Part shown: piece after piece, positions 1-6,852 of the stretch
Numbering within the stretch: the stretch's first letter is position 1
How the letters are laid out: the number at the start of each line of letters is the position of its first letter
Assembly (NCBI GenBank): GCA_964646435.1
Contig: CAZYEJ010000053.1
Coordinates: forward strand, 1-12,122
Source of the DNA: UBA3076 sp964646435
GTDB taxonomy: Bacteria; Desulfobacterota; Dissulfuribacteria; Dissulfuribacterales; UBA3076
DNA: 12,122 bases
Direction of reading: 5' to 3'
The notes under the pieces: model-generated
What the model was told of the DNA's origin: nothing
Seen by the model: only the letters and a program-made list of their open reading frames with translations
Databases searched by the model: none
Program-made: the position numbers and the translations under genes

Positions 1-2
1 TG

Positions 3-272
3 ATCCGCGAAGCGCGTAATGAGCGCAAGCTCACTGCTCAGGAATTGGCCGATCGCGCTGGTATTTCTAGAGGACTGCTGCAACGCATCGAAAAAGGCAA
101 CCTCAAATGTGAAATCGGAGCCGTGTTCGAAGTGGCAACCATTGTTGGTGTTAAGCTGTTTGATACCGATGAAAGCGCGCTGACGAAATACCTGCGTCAA
201 ACCAAGGAAAAGCTGGCGCTCCTGCCAAAATCTGTTCGCAAGAAATCCAAAGCGGTGCGCGATGACTTCTAA
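3..272 (+). CDS. hipB: HipB-like HTH (XRE family) antitoxin, 5' end cut by window
   Basis: The reading frame is open from the window edge (first full codon at base 3), so the true start lies upstream; the TTG at 45 is internal. The visible 89 residues open with an XRE/Cro-type helix-turn-helix (visible residues about 1-50) containing TAQELADRAGISRGLLQRIE, with a recognition helix around SRGLLQRIE. The basic tail ending KSKAVRDDF resembles antitoxins encoded before HipA kinases. In this family HipB binds operator DNA, represses its own operon and holds HipA inactive. The stop TAA (270-272) lies inside the start of the next gene: the hipA ATG at 262 gives an 11-base overlap, implying translational coupling. 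The promoter and operators would be upstream and are not visible. The family call is firm; the pairing rests on the overlap and the identity of the neighbour. Confidence 0.85.
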   Translation: MREARNERKLTAQELADRAGISRGLLQRIEKGNLKCEIGAVFEVATIVGVKLFDTDESALTKYLRQTKEKLALLPKSVRKKSKAVRDDF

Positions 273-1521
273 GACAGAGAAAGAAGCCTTTGTCTGGATA
301 TGGCTGCCGGGCGAAACCGAGCCTGTCGTAGCCGGGCGGCTTGAAGCTGATAACGGCAATATCCTGTTCAACTATGGTAAAAGCTACCTGGATCGTATCG
401 GTGACAACAAACCTGCGATTTCAATTTACGAACCCGAATTGCCGCTAAAGGCTGGAGTGCTTCCTTTGCCCGAGGGCTTGACTATGCCCGGCTGTATCAG
501 GGATGCCGCGCCTGATGCGTGGGGCCGGCGTGTGATTATCAACAAAAAGTTAGGGCTTAAAGGTGCCGACACTGATACTGCCGAGATAGATGAACTGATC
601 TACCTGCTGGAGTCTGGCTCGGACCGGATCGGTGCGCTTGATTTTCAGCGCTCCCCTACAGAATATGTGCCGCGTACCGTAAATAGTGTCAGTATAGAAG
701 AATTGATTGAATCTGCAGAACGGGTCGAAAAAGGCGTGCCCCTTACACCGGAGTTGGATCAGGCGTTGTTCCATGGCAGCTCTATTGGCGGCGCTCGTCC
801 TAAAGCCTTAATTCAAGACCAAGGCAAAAAATACGTGGCCAAGTTTTCATCCAGTACCGATCTGTACAGCATCGTTAAAGCTGAATTCATCGCCATGCGG
901 TTGGCTGAATTGGTCGGGTTGAATGCTGCGCCAGTAAAACTGGCCAATGCGGCTAACAAAAACGTACTATTGATCGAGCGCTTTGACCGCGTGCCAAAAG
1001 GTGACAAGTGGGCACGAAAGGCCATGGTCTCAGCTCTAACTCTATTTCGTTTAGATGACATGATGGCGCGGTACGCCAGCTATGAAACGTTATCCGAAAT
1101 TATCCGCCACTGTTTTACCGATCCGAAGCATACGCTGAAAGAGCTGTTCTCTCGACTCGTCTTCAATATTCTGTGTGGCAATACCGATGATCATGCGCGG
1201 AATCATGCGGCGTTTTGGGATGGTAAAGCATTGACCCTGACACCTGCTTATGACATTTGTCCGCAAGGCCGCACAGGCAATGAGGCTTCACAGGCCATGC
1301 TCATATCTGGCGACAATAATCTGAGCCAACTCAAAACGTGCCTTGAGACCGCGCACAACTTCCTTCTTTCTAAGGATGAAGTCCGCGAAATATTCGGTAA
1401 CCTGATTGCCGCAATCGAACAGCATTGGGACGCCGTCTGTGAAGAAGCTGAGCTAAATGAAGTGGATAAGAAACTTCTTTGGAGACGGCAGTTTCTAAAC
1501 CCCTTTTCAGTTGAGCAATAG
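262..1521 (+). CDS. hipA: HipA family serine/threonine kinase toxin
   Basis: This 419-residue protein has the usual length of a full single-chain HipA, so it is not the split HipS/HipT form. The N-terminal HipA subdomain covers about residues 8-110 and includes the conserved DAAPDAWGRR (81-90). The kinase G-loop SSIGGARPKA (173-182) places S174 where E. coli HipA has the autophosphorylated Ser150. YVAKF (191-195) supplies the probable ATP-binding lysine K194. The catalytic loop NTDDHARNH (307-315) and metal-binding D331 in AYDICP complete the site, so the kinase looks intact. E. coli HipA phosphorylates glutamyl-tRNA synthetase and arrests translation; the target here is unknown. The ATG at 262 sits inside the last codons of the antitoxin gene. 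No terminator is obvious after the stop. Confidence 0.93.
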   Translation: MTSKTEKEAFVWIWLPGETEPVVAGRLEADNGNILFNYGKSYLDRIGDNKPAISIYEPELPLKAGVLPLPEGLTMPGCIRDAAPDAWGRRVIINKKLGLKGADTDTAEIDELIYLLESGSDRIGALDFQRSPTEYVPRTVNSVSIEELIESAERVEKGVPLTPELDQALFHGSSIGGARPKALIQDQGKKYVAKFSSSTDLYSIVKAEFIAMRLAELVGLNAAPVKLANAANKNVLLIERFDRVPKGDKWARKAMVSALTLFRLDDMMARYASYETLSEIIRHCFTDPKHTLKELFSRLVFNILCGNTDDHARNHAAFWDGKALTLTPAYDICPQGRTGNEASQAMLISGDNNLSQLKTCLETAHNFLLSKDEVREIFGNLIAAIEQHWDAVCEEAELNEVDKKLLWRRQFLNPFSVEQ

Positions 1522-1798
1522 GTATTACTTTTGAAAAGCAACGGGGGTCTTGATTCTTGACAGAACTCAGTTATATACGAAGTAGCGGTTTTGCCGAACC
1601 ATAAAATGCACTGCTTTCCGTTGCTCCATACCAGCCCAGTCGGGCCGCTGAATTCGCCGTTTATGTGGCATTCGTTTTAAGTAATGTACAAAATTAAAGT
1701 GGTGTCTTATCGCCCATGAAATGTAAAAGGTGACATGAGTTGGAAAAATAAGTCAACCATAGTAACTGGCCTTAAAAGCATTATAAAAGGAGATAGCC
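1522..1798. other. Intergenic region without a recognised gene
   Basis: These 277 bases between hipA and the DUF1353 gene hold no ORF I would defend. The longest candidate is a 24-codon frame from the ATG at about 1606 with no ribosome binding site. An 8-base inverted repeat, AGCAACGG (1537-1544) and CCGTTGCT (1618-1625), is separated by 73 bases; its role is unknown. A perfect TTGACA at 1557-1562 has no convincing -10 box at 16-18 bases. The base composition shifts from balanced in hipBA to A+T-rich beyond about 1680. Confidence 0.6.
1787..1792 (+). promoter_or_regulatory. Ribosome binding site of the DUF1353 gene
   Basis: AAGGAG lies 6 bases before the ATG at 1799. It is one of the clearest Shine-Dalgarno sequences in the window and fixes the start of the DUF1353 gene. 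Confidence 0.8.
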
Positions 1799-2236
1799 AT
1801 GACTACAGAAGGTTTTATAAGGTATAGAAGTGACTATAAGTATCAGTTGGCTGAGGGATATAAAATCAACATTTCAATTAGGCCAAAATCTAATATTGAA
1901 ACAGAATTTATTGATTTGGATACTGATGGAAATTTAACAGTCAAAAAAGGCTATGCATGGGATGGGCCTTCCGGTCCAGTAAAGGATACAGATGAAAATA
2001 TGCGAGCGTCATTGGTTCACGATGCTCTCTATCAGCTAATGAGAAATGATAAGATTAAATCGAGAACTCATAGAAAAGCAGCAGACCAGGAGTTTAAAGA
2101 TATATGTAAGGTTGATGGAGTGTCTAACTTAAGGGCATCAGCTTATTACAAGGCTTTACGAAAGTTCGGAAAGACTGCTGCCAGTCCACAGAACAAAAAA
2201 GTGATAGTTCGTGCACCGAGGAGCCAAAAAATTTAG
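1799..2236 (+). CDS. DUF1353 family protein (phage-associated family)
   Basis: The 145-residue product has the family hallmarks: KGYAWDGPSGP (50-60), the histidine-aspartate pair in SLVHDALYQLMR (71-82, H74-D75), and a later AD (95-96) in a helix, HRKAADQEF. This spacing of WDGPSGP, xxVHDxLY and AD is what I recognise as DUF1353. The family occurs in phages, prophages and scattered bacterial chromosomes and has no established biochemical role; conserved H and D residues suggest a metal or catalytic site, which is inference. There is no signal peptide or membrane segment. The tail after about residue 125 is basic and looks disordered. The gene stands alone: 277 bases after hipA and convergent with the NYN gene. 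Its A+T-rich codon usage, unlike cysS or ffh, suggests acquisition by transfer. The start is fixed by AAGGAG six bases upstream. Confidence 0.8.
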   Translation: MTTEGFIRYRSDYKYQLAEGYKINISIRPKSNIETEFIDLDTDGNLTVKKGYAWDGPSGPVKDTDENMRASLVHDALYQLMRNDKIKSRTHRKAADQEFKDICKVDGVSNLRASAYYKALRKFGKTAASPQNKKVIVRAPRSQKI

Positions 2237-2277
2237 TAAGTTTTCACAGAACGTTGAAAATAGAAAATGATTACCCT

Positions 2278-2302
2278 GCAAAAGGTCCGCCGGCCTTTCT
2301 GC
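2278..2302. terminator. Small hairpin between convergent genes, possible weak terminator
   Basis: AAAGGTC / GGCCTTT (2281-2287 and 2292-2298) forms a 7-pair stem including one G-U, around a 4-base loop CGCC. Three further pairs are possible if C2299 bulges out. It sits just before the converging stops of DUF1353 (2236) and the NYN gene (2303), a common place for a shared terminator. The T-run is short on both strands, so termination would be weak. Position plus stem is the only evidence. Confidence 0.4.
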
Positions 2303-3088
2303 TCATCTAACTTCCGGATCAAACTCTGTGGCATTAACTGCTTTTACCTTGCCATCACTACGTTCAACAAGTTCGAATTCAATAATCGTCTGCCTAGTCT
2401 TTAATTGAGCAAAGGACTGATCAGTCACAACACGTCCGTCTCTGTGTCTGAAGTCGCTGATATGGCAAAAGACATCATCACGAATATCCAACACATCAAG
2501 ACCGGTTCGCACAGCCAGAAACGCAAACCCTTTCTCCTCGTTAAAGACATGCATTACACCGTGAATACGCGACGAATTGTCTGTAGAAGGTAAGAGTCCC
2601 GGAACCAGGTATCCGGGAAAATGGTTATCAACTTCACACCTGAGAATTTCGCTGGTATTGGAAAAAGAGAGGAGATCTACTCGCTTTCCTCTGTTCTGAA
2701 GTGCCCGCACGAGCCTGAAAAAATCACCATCACCGCTGCCTAATAGTATGTAATCCAGGTTATCTGACTGCAATAATGTGTCTATTGCAAGATCAAGGTC
2801 AGCATTTGCTTTGGTAATAATATCTCCTTCAGAATTTCTATAGCGCTGGACCTTCTTTAAAACTAAATGGAAACTCTCACGTCTGACCGCTTCTCGATAC
2901 TCTTGTTTTTTCCTCTTATAGTCGATGTCCTTTTTTTCCCGCTCCGAATCGATTGCCATATAGGCATTTGCCCGTAATACAGTGGCTCCTTGAGCCTCTA
3001 CCAACTCTCTAACAACGCGGTATCGAATTCCCCAGCCCCCGCATCGTACCAGATTTTCAATATCCAAAAAAATTCCTGCTTTAAGCAT
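2303..3088 (-). CDS. NYN (PIN-like) domain protein with C-terminal cold-shock domain
   Basis: This 261-residue protein appears to have two domains. Residues 1-160 match the NYN/LabA/DUF88 PIN-like fold: GIFLDIENL (5-13) with D9 and N12, the acidic cluster ADLDLAID (96-103), and LLGSGDGDFFRLV (115-127) followed by the RVDLLSFS strand. These would place D9, D97 and/or D99, D120 and D122 around a divalent metal, as in RNA-cleaving NYN proteins. Residues about 174-254 resemble a cold-shock/OB domain: GVMHVFNEEKGFAFLAV carries an RNP1-like EKGFAF, and DDVFCHISDF an RNP2-like VFCHIS. The combination suggests an RNase with its own single-strand RNA-binding module; that is inference. The start is fixed by AAAGGTGAT just upstream. 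It is transcribed divergently from cysS, as a single gene. The NYN call is strong; the cold-shock call is good by motif. Confidence 0.82.
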   Translation of the reverse strand: MLKAGIFLDIENLVRCGGWGIRYRVVRELVEAQGATVLRANAYMAIDSEREKKDIDYKRKKQEYREAVRRESFHLVLKKVQRYRNSEGDIITKANADLDLAIDTLLQSDNLDYILLGSGDGDFFRLVRALQNRGKRVDLLSFSNTSEILRCEVDNHFPGYLVPGLLPSTDNSSRIHGVMHVFNEEKGFAFLAVRTGLDVLDIRDDVFCHISDFRHRDGRVVTDQSFAQLKTRQTIIEFELVERSDGKVKAVNATEFDPEVR

Positions 3089-3117
3089 ATATCACCTTTA
3101 AATAAAAACTGTAAAAA

Positions 3118-3128
3118 GAACATTGTTC
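3118..3128. promoter_or_regulatory. Palindrome upstream of the NYN gene, possible operator
   Basis: GAACATTGTTC is a perfect 5-base palindrome around a central T. It begins 30 bases before the NYN start codon, where a repressor could act. It recalls LexA-type GAAC-N4-GTTC boxes but has a 3-base spacer, so I do not assign it to LexA. Confidence 0.25.
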
Positions 3129-3274
3129 CCATAGTCTCCCATATAAGTATTCTGGCACCTAAATCCTCAAGACATCAAAAAAACATGCTTCTTAAATGGA
3201 AATCCCTATATTAGATTCATGAATTGAGAGATTCAAGGGTTTTCGAACTACTATCCAAAAAAAACGTTCAATTC

Positions 3275-3291
3275 TTCAATCCCTGATTGAA
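3275..3291. promoter_or_regulatory. Perfect inverted repeat upstream of cysS
   Basis: TTCAATC-CCT-GATTGAA is a perfect 7-base inverted repeat with a 3-base spacer, about 95 bases before the cysS start. It is followed by an A-rich run on the plus strand, so it is not a forward terminator. It may be an operator or a 5'-leader hairpin; there is no further evidence. Confidence 0.3.
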
Positions 3292-3386
3292 AAAATAAAA
3301 TCAATATATTACTTATATAGGTTAAATCAGGCTTAAAATTCCATGCTGGATTGTCTGAAGCTTAATGCAGCCGTTATTTAATCATC

Positions 3387-4865
3387 ATGACCATAAAAAT
3401 CTACAATACATTTACTCGGAAGAAAGAGGCCTTTGAGCCCCTGACACCAGGATATGTGCGCATGTATGTATGTGGCATAACGGCCTATGACCGCTGTCAC
3501 ATTGGGCATGCCCGCTCAGCCGTAGTCTTTGACGCAGTGCTACGGCACCTCAGATATAGAGGATTTGAGGTAAATTTTGTAAGGAATTTTACTGACATTG
3601 ATGACAAGATCATCAACAGGGCCATTGAGGAAGGAATTTCCCCCGAGGTCCTTACAGAAAGAGAGATAAAGCATTTCTACCAGGACATGGATGCACTGGG
3701 TGTGCTTCGTGCTACCACAGAACCGAAGGCAACAGAACACATTCAGGAAATTATTGAACTCATAGAGACATTGATAGATAAAGGCCAGGCTTATAGTTCA
3801 GGAGGTGACGTCTACTTCTCTGTGCGCAGCTTCCCCGGTTACGGAGCCTTATCCAGAAGGAATATAGAAGAAATGCGGGCCGGAGCCAGGATAGCCGTAG
3901 GAGAACAGAAAAAAGATCCCATGGATTTTGCGCTATGGAAGGCTGAAAAACCAGGTGAGCCCAAATGGGACAGTCCATGGGGACCAGGCAGGCCCGGATG
4001 GCATATAGAGTGCTCAGCCATGAGCATGAAGTACCTGGGGCCGACCCTGGACATTCATGGCGGTGGGCTGGATCTTATATTTCCACACCATGAAAACGAA
4101 CGTGCCCAATCCGAGGCGGCAACAGGAAAGACCTTTGTCCGTTTCTGGATGCACAATGGTTTTGTAACGATCCTCAGCGAGAAAATGTCAAAGTCCCTGG
4201 GAAATTTTGTAACCATTCAGGAAATCCTGGAAAAATATCATTCTGAGGTCCTGAGGCTCTTCCTTTTGTCCAAGCATTACCGCAGTCCTCTTGATTACAG
4301 CCCTGAGGCCCTGACCGAGACGACTTCCGCCCTTGATCGATGCTATACGGCCCTTTCCGAGGCAAGACACCTATCTGATAAACCGATGAAGAAACAACGG
4401 CCCCTCACTGATGAGGCCGGAAAGGCAATAGATACACTGAATCATCTGAAAGATAGATTTGGCCAGGCCATGGATGATGATTTCAATACCGCGCAGGCCC
4501 TTGGGCACCTCTTTGATGGTGTCAGGGCCTTAAATCGCCTTGGACAGGAAGCCGAAAAGAGGCCCTCGGCCCTCTACATAGAACCTTTGAAATCCGGAGC
4601 AGATGCAATCCGGGATGTTGCCAGGGTGCTGGGGTTGCTCAATCAAGACCCGGATGCTTATCTTAGAAAGAGGAATCTCGATGCACTGGGCCTTCTTGGT
4701 ATGATAGAAGCCGATGTATTGAAGGTTATTAAGGAACGGACCAGGGCCAGAGGGAAAAAAGATTGGGATAGTGCAGACAGGATCAGGGATGAACTCGGAG
4801 CCAAGGGGATAACTCTTAAGGACGGGCCTGAAGGGACCACCTGGACAATGAAGCCAGGGCCTTAA
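3387..4865 (+). CDS. cysS: Cysteinyl-tRNA synthetase
   Basis: This class I enzyme attaches cysteine to tRNA(Cys) in the cytosol. The 492 residues are slightly longer than the E. coli enzyme (461). The HIGH signature is exact (HIGH, 38-41) and the KMSKS loop is exact (EKMSKSLGN, 265-273). The four zinc ligands that recognise the cysteine thiol fall at the expected places: C29, C209, H234 and E238. NFTDIDDKII (67-76), GWHIECSAMS (204-213) and DIHGGGLDLIFPHHENE (222-238) are family landmarks. The C-terminal third is the helical DALR-type anticodon region. The start MTIKIYNTFTRK fits the family N-terminus, although no Shine-Dalgarno sequence precedes the ATG. It leads a run with the histidine kinase (28 bases on) and a phosphoribosyltransferase. 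Confidence 0.98.
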   Translation: MTIKIYNTFTRKKEAFEPLTPGYVRMYVCGITAYDRCHIGHARSAVVFDAVLRHLRYRGFEVNFVRNFTDIDDKIINRAIEEGISPEVLTEREIKHFYQDMDALGVLRATTEPKATEHIQEIIELIETLIDKGQAYSSGGDVYFSVRSFPGYGALSRRNIEEMRAGARIAVGEQKKDPMDFALWKAEKPGEPKWDSPWGPGRPGWHIECSAMSMKYLGPTLDIHGGGLDLIFPHHENERAQSEAATGKTFVRFWMHNGFVTILSEKMSKSLGNFVTIQEILEKYHSEVLRLFLLSKHYRSPLDYSPEALTETTSALDRCYTALSEARHLSDKPMKKQRPLTDEAGKAIDTLNHLKDRFGQAMDDDFNTAQALGHLFDGVRALNRLGQEAEKRPSALYIEPLKSGADAIRDVARVLGLLNQDPDAYLRKRNLDALGLLGMIEADVLKVIKERTRARGKKDWDSADRIRDELGAKGITLKDGPEGTTWTMKPGP

Positions 4866-4893
4866 TTCTTTTCATTTTCAAGAGAGATTGCCG

Positions 4894-6153
4894 ATGTTAA
4901 GGGATAAAAAATATATCTCAATAGATTTCAACGAAACCGATTTGGTAGAAAGGAACAAGGAGCTTTCTGTCATATTGGACATCAGCAACTTTTTGGCGTC
5001 CTCGCTGAAACTCGATGATGTTTTGAATGGGGCGGCATCTAAAATGCTCGAACATTTCGAATTTGATGCCTGCAGGATCTATTCAATGGACAAGAACGGC
5101 CGGTACTTAAATTTGACGGCATTTTTGGGAGCCGACCCGGGAGGTCTTGAACGTGTTGGGATAACAGAAGGTTTCACAGGAAAGGCCGCCAGGACACGTT
5201 CTTTCATTGCTCAACACGTTTCGGAGCTTGAGGACAGGGAAAGGGCCGCTATGCTCACAAGTAAGGGTTTCAAGATCATTATATGCGTTCCCCTCATTGC
5301 CGTTGGTGAGGTTGTGGGTGTTATGAACATGGCATCTAATAAGCTGATTAAGCTTGATCAAGAAATGATAGACCTTCTTGAGGTAATAGGAAATCAAATA
5401 TCCGTAGCAATAAAAAACGCAAGGCTTTATGAAAATATTCTAAAAAAGAAAAATGAACTACTTGAGAAAAAGAACATGATCGAGTTTTTCGCTTACTCGA
5501 CCTCCCATGATCTCAAAGGCCCCGCTATTGCAATCTATGGAATTTCCAAACTCCTCAACAAAAAATATGGTCACCTTTTGAATGATAAGGGTAGAGATTA
5601 TTGTGAGAAGATTCAAAAGACATCTGAACAAATAGTAACCCTAGTTGAAAAAATAAATATATATATACAGGCAAAAGTTGCGCCTTTGAATATTGAAGAT
5701 ATCAGAATTGGGAGCATATTAAGTGAGTTAAAGGAAGAGTTTTCTTCTGTTTTGGAAAGCCGCCATATTAATTGGGTTGAGTCTAAAGACGATCATATAA
5801 TCAAGGCAGACAGGCTTTCGATCAACAGGGTTTTGCGCAATTTGGTGGATAATGCGTTCAAGTACGGCGGAGATAACTTAAGCGAAATCAGGATCGGCTA
5901 CAGAGAAGACAAAGACTTTCATGTCCTTTCAGTGGGGGATGATGGTGTTGGAATTAAAAAGGATCAATATGATAAGATTTTCCAGGTCTATCAGCGGGAG
6001 GAGACGTCCAGAGGGATCGCAGGTGCTGGTTTGGGCCTTGCCATTGTGAAGGAGGTGGCAGAGAGGCATGGAGGAAAGGTCTGGGCAGAGCCCGGACCGG
6101 AGAAAGGGACCATTTTTTATGTTGCAATATCAAAGAAGCTGCATGGGAAATAA
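4894..6153 (+). CDS. Cytosolic GAF-domain sensor histidine kinase
   Basis: I start this at the ATG (419 residues), not the in-frame TTG six bases earlier, because AGAGAG at 4881-4886 then has normal spacing. After a short coiled segment, a GAF domain covers about residues 35-175. A charged KKKNELLEKKN linker leads to the dimerisation domain with H-box STSHDLKGPAIAI; H205 is the expected phosphorylated histidine. The ATPase domain shows the N-box NLVDNAFKYGG (316-326), G1 box DDGVG (349-353) and G2 box GAGLGLAIVKEV (377-388), so the kinase looks complete. There is no transmembrane segment, PAS domain or receiver, so it should sense a soluble signal through GAF. No response regulator gene is nearby: it is an orphan kinase. 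It lies 28 bases after cysS and 13 bases before the phosphoribosyltransferase, so it is probably co-transcribed with them. The ligand is unknown. Confidence 0.92.
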   Translation: MLRDKKYISIDFNETDLVERNKELSVILDISNFLASSLKLDDVLNGAASKMLEHFEFDACRIYSMDKNGRYLNLTAFLGADPGGLERVGITEGFTGKAARTRSFIAQHVSELEDRERAAMLTSKGFKIIICVPLIAVGEVVGVMNMASNKLIKLDQEMIDLLEVIGNQISVAIKNARLYENILKKKNELLEKKNMIEFFAYSTSHDLKGPAIAIYGISKLLNKKYGHLLNDKGRDYCEKIQKTSEQIVTLVEKINIYIQAKVAPLNIEDIRIGSILSELKEEFSSVLESRHINWVESKDDHIIKADRLSINRVLRNLVDNAFKYGGDNLSEIRIGYREDKDFHVLSVGDDGVGIKKDQYDKIFQVYQREETSRGIAGAGLGLAIVKEVAERHGGKVWAEPGPEKGTIFYVAISKKLHGK

Positions 6154-6166
6154 AAGGAAACCATCC

Positions 6167-6820
6167 ATGGCCAAGCGTTTCAAGTGTGAGCTTATTTCCT
6201 GGGCCAGGACCTATGAATTAACCCGCCGCCTTTGTCTCAGAATTCTGAAAACTGCTTTTCGGCCTGACCTCGTTGTGGCCATAGGCCGGGGAGGCTATGT
6301 CCCAGCCCGCATTGTGTGTGATTTTCTGGAAATTACTGACCTCACGGCTATAAAAATTGAGCACTGGGGCATGGGGGCGCAAAAGCATGATGCTGCGCTT
6401 CTTCGCTTCCCATTGAATATAGATGTCTCCGGTCAAAAAATCCTGGTTGTGGATGATGTCACTGACACCGGTGATACGCTCCAAACTGCTTTAACTTATC
6501 TCCTCCAGCAACACCCGGATGAGGTGCGAACGGCTGTGATCCAGCACAAGACCACCTCCCGTTTTATGCCGGATTATTACGGCCAGAGGATAGTCAAATG
6601 GCGTTGGATCATCTATCCCTGGGCAGCAGTGGAGGACCTTACAGGGTTTCTCAGACAGATGGATCCGGCACCTCATTCCTCTGATGAAGCAGCCAAGCGC
6701 CTGGTTGCCGACTATGGCATTCAGCCTCCGCAGCGCCTTCTGGAATATATCTGGTTACTCAATGAAGGACGGAATCATTACAGTAAAAACAAGGGCTCGA
6801 ACAGGATTTATGCTGGTTGA
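6167..6820 (+). CDS. Phosphoribosyltransferase, COG2236-like
   Basis: The PRPP-binding signature ILVVDDVTDTGDT (92-104) is perfect for the type I phosphoribosyltransferase fold, and the upstream VVAIGRGGYVPAR (36-48) is the usual PPi-loop region. Overall it resembles the COG2236 group, which is annotated as hypoxanthine/xanthine-like phosphoribosyltransferase; the base it uses cannot be told from sequence. The frame runs back to 6068 inside the kinase gene, but the ATG at 6167 is the better start: AAGGAAA at 6154-6160 precedes it, and the protein then has 217 residues. The MAKRFKCELISWARTYELTRRL opening fits the family. The kinase stop (6151-6153) is 13 bases upstream, suggesting one transcript with cysS. 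The gene converges on yraN with only 32 bases between the two stops. Confidence 0.85.
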   Translation: MAKRFKCELISWARTYELTRRLCLRILKTAFRPDLVVAIGRGGYVPARIVCDFLEITDLTAIKIEHWGMGAQKHDAALLRFPLNIDVSGQKILVVDDVTDTGDTLQTALTYLLQQHPDEVRTAVIQHKTTSRFMPDYYGQRIVKWRWIIYPWAAVEDLTGFLRQMDPAPHSSDEAAKRLVADYGIQPPQRLLEYIWLLNEGRNHYSKNKGSNRIYAG

Positions 6821-6852
6821 CAAAGAGGCGGGTAAGGCGCCCTGCTGATCCT

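Larger units (their letters stand above)
3089..3386. other. A+T-rich divergent intergenic region (NYN gene / cysS)
   Basis: This 298-base spacer must hold the promoters for the minus-strand NYN gene and the plus-strand cysS. Its only structures are two short palindromes (3118-3128 and 3275-3291) and several A-tracts. On the minus strand TTGAGG followed 19 bases later by TATATG is a poor promoter candidate for the NYN gene. No convincing sigma70 pair stands out for cysS, and cysS has no visible Shine-Dalgarno sequence. I see no gene here. Confidence 0.5.

Noticed and set aside
1557..1562. Perfect TTGACA as a -35 box for the DUF1353 gene
   Set aside because: No acceptable -10 hexamer at 16-18 bases; TATATA occurs only 10 bases downstream.
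1537..1680. Possible integron attC site after hipA
   Set aside because: The inverted repeat ends do not match the GTTRRRY / RYYYAAC core sites and there is no integrase in the window.
3118..3128. LexA (SOS) box before the NYN gene
   Set aside because: The spacer between GAAC and GTTC is 3 bases, not the 4 of the Gram-positive-type box, and nothing else ties the gene to SOS.
2990..3214. Plus-strand 74-codon frame across the NYN gene start and spacer
   Set aside because: It is antisense to the NYN start, lacks a ribosome binding site and has low-complexity lysine/serine/asparagine content typical of A+T-rich spacer.
4888..4893. TTG start for the histidine kinase
   Set aside because: The ATG two codons later has better spacing from AGAGAG and is the stronger codon.
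6068..6166. Upstream extension of the phosphoribosyltransferase frame
   Set aside because: It lies inside the 3' end of the kinase gene; the ATG at 6167 has AAGGAAA before it and fits the family N-terminus.
6821..6852. Terminator between the phosphoribosyltransferase and yraN
   Set aside because: Only a 4-5 pair GGCG/CGCC stem without a T-run can be drawn in these 32 bases.
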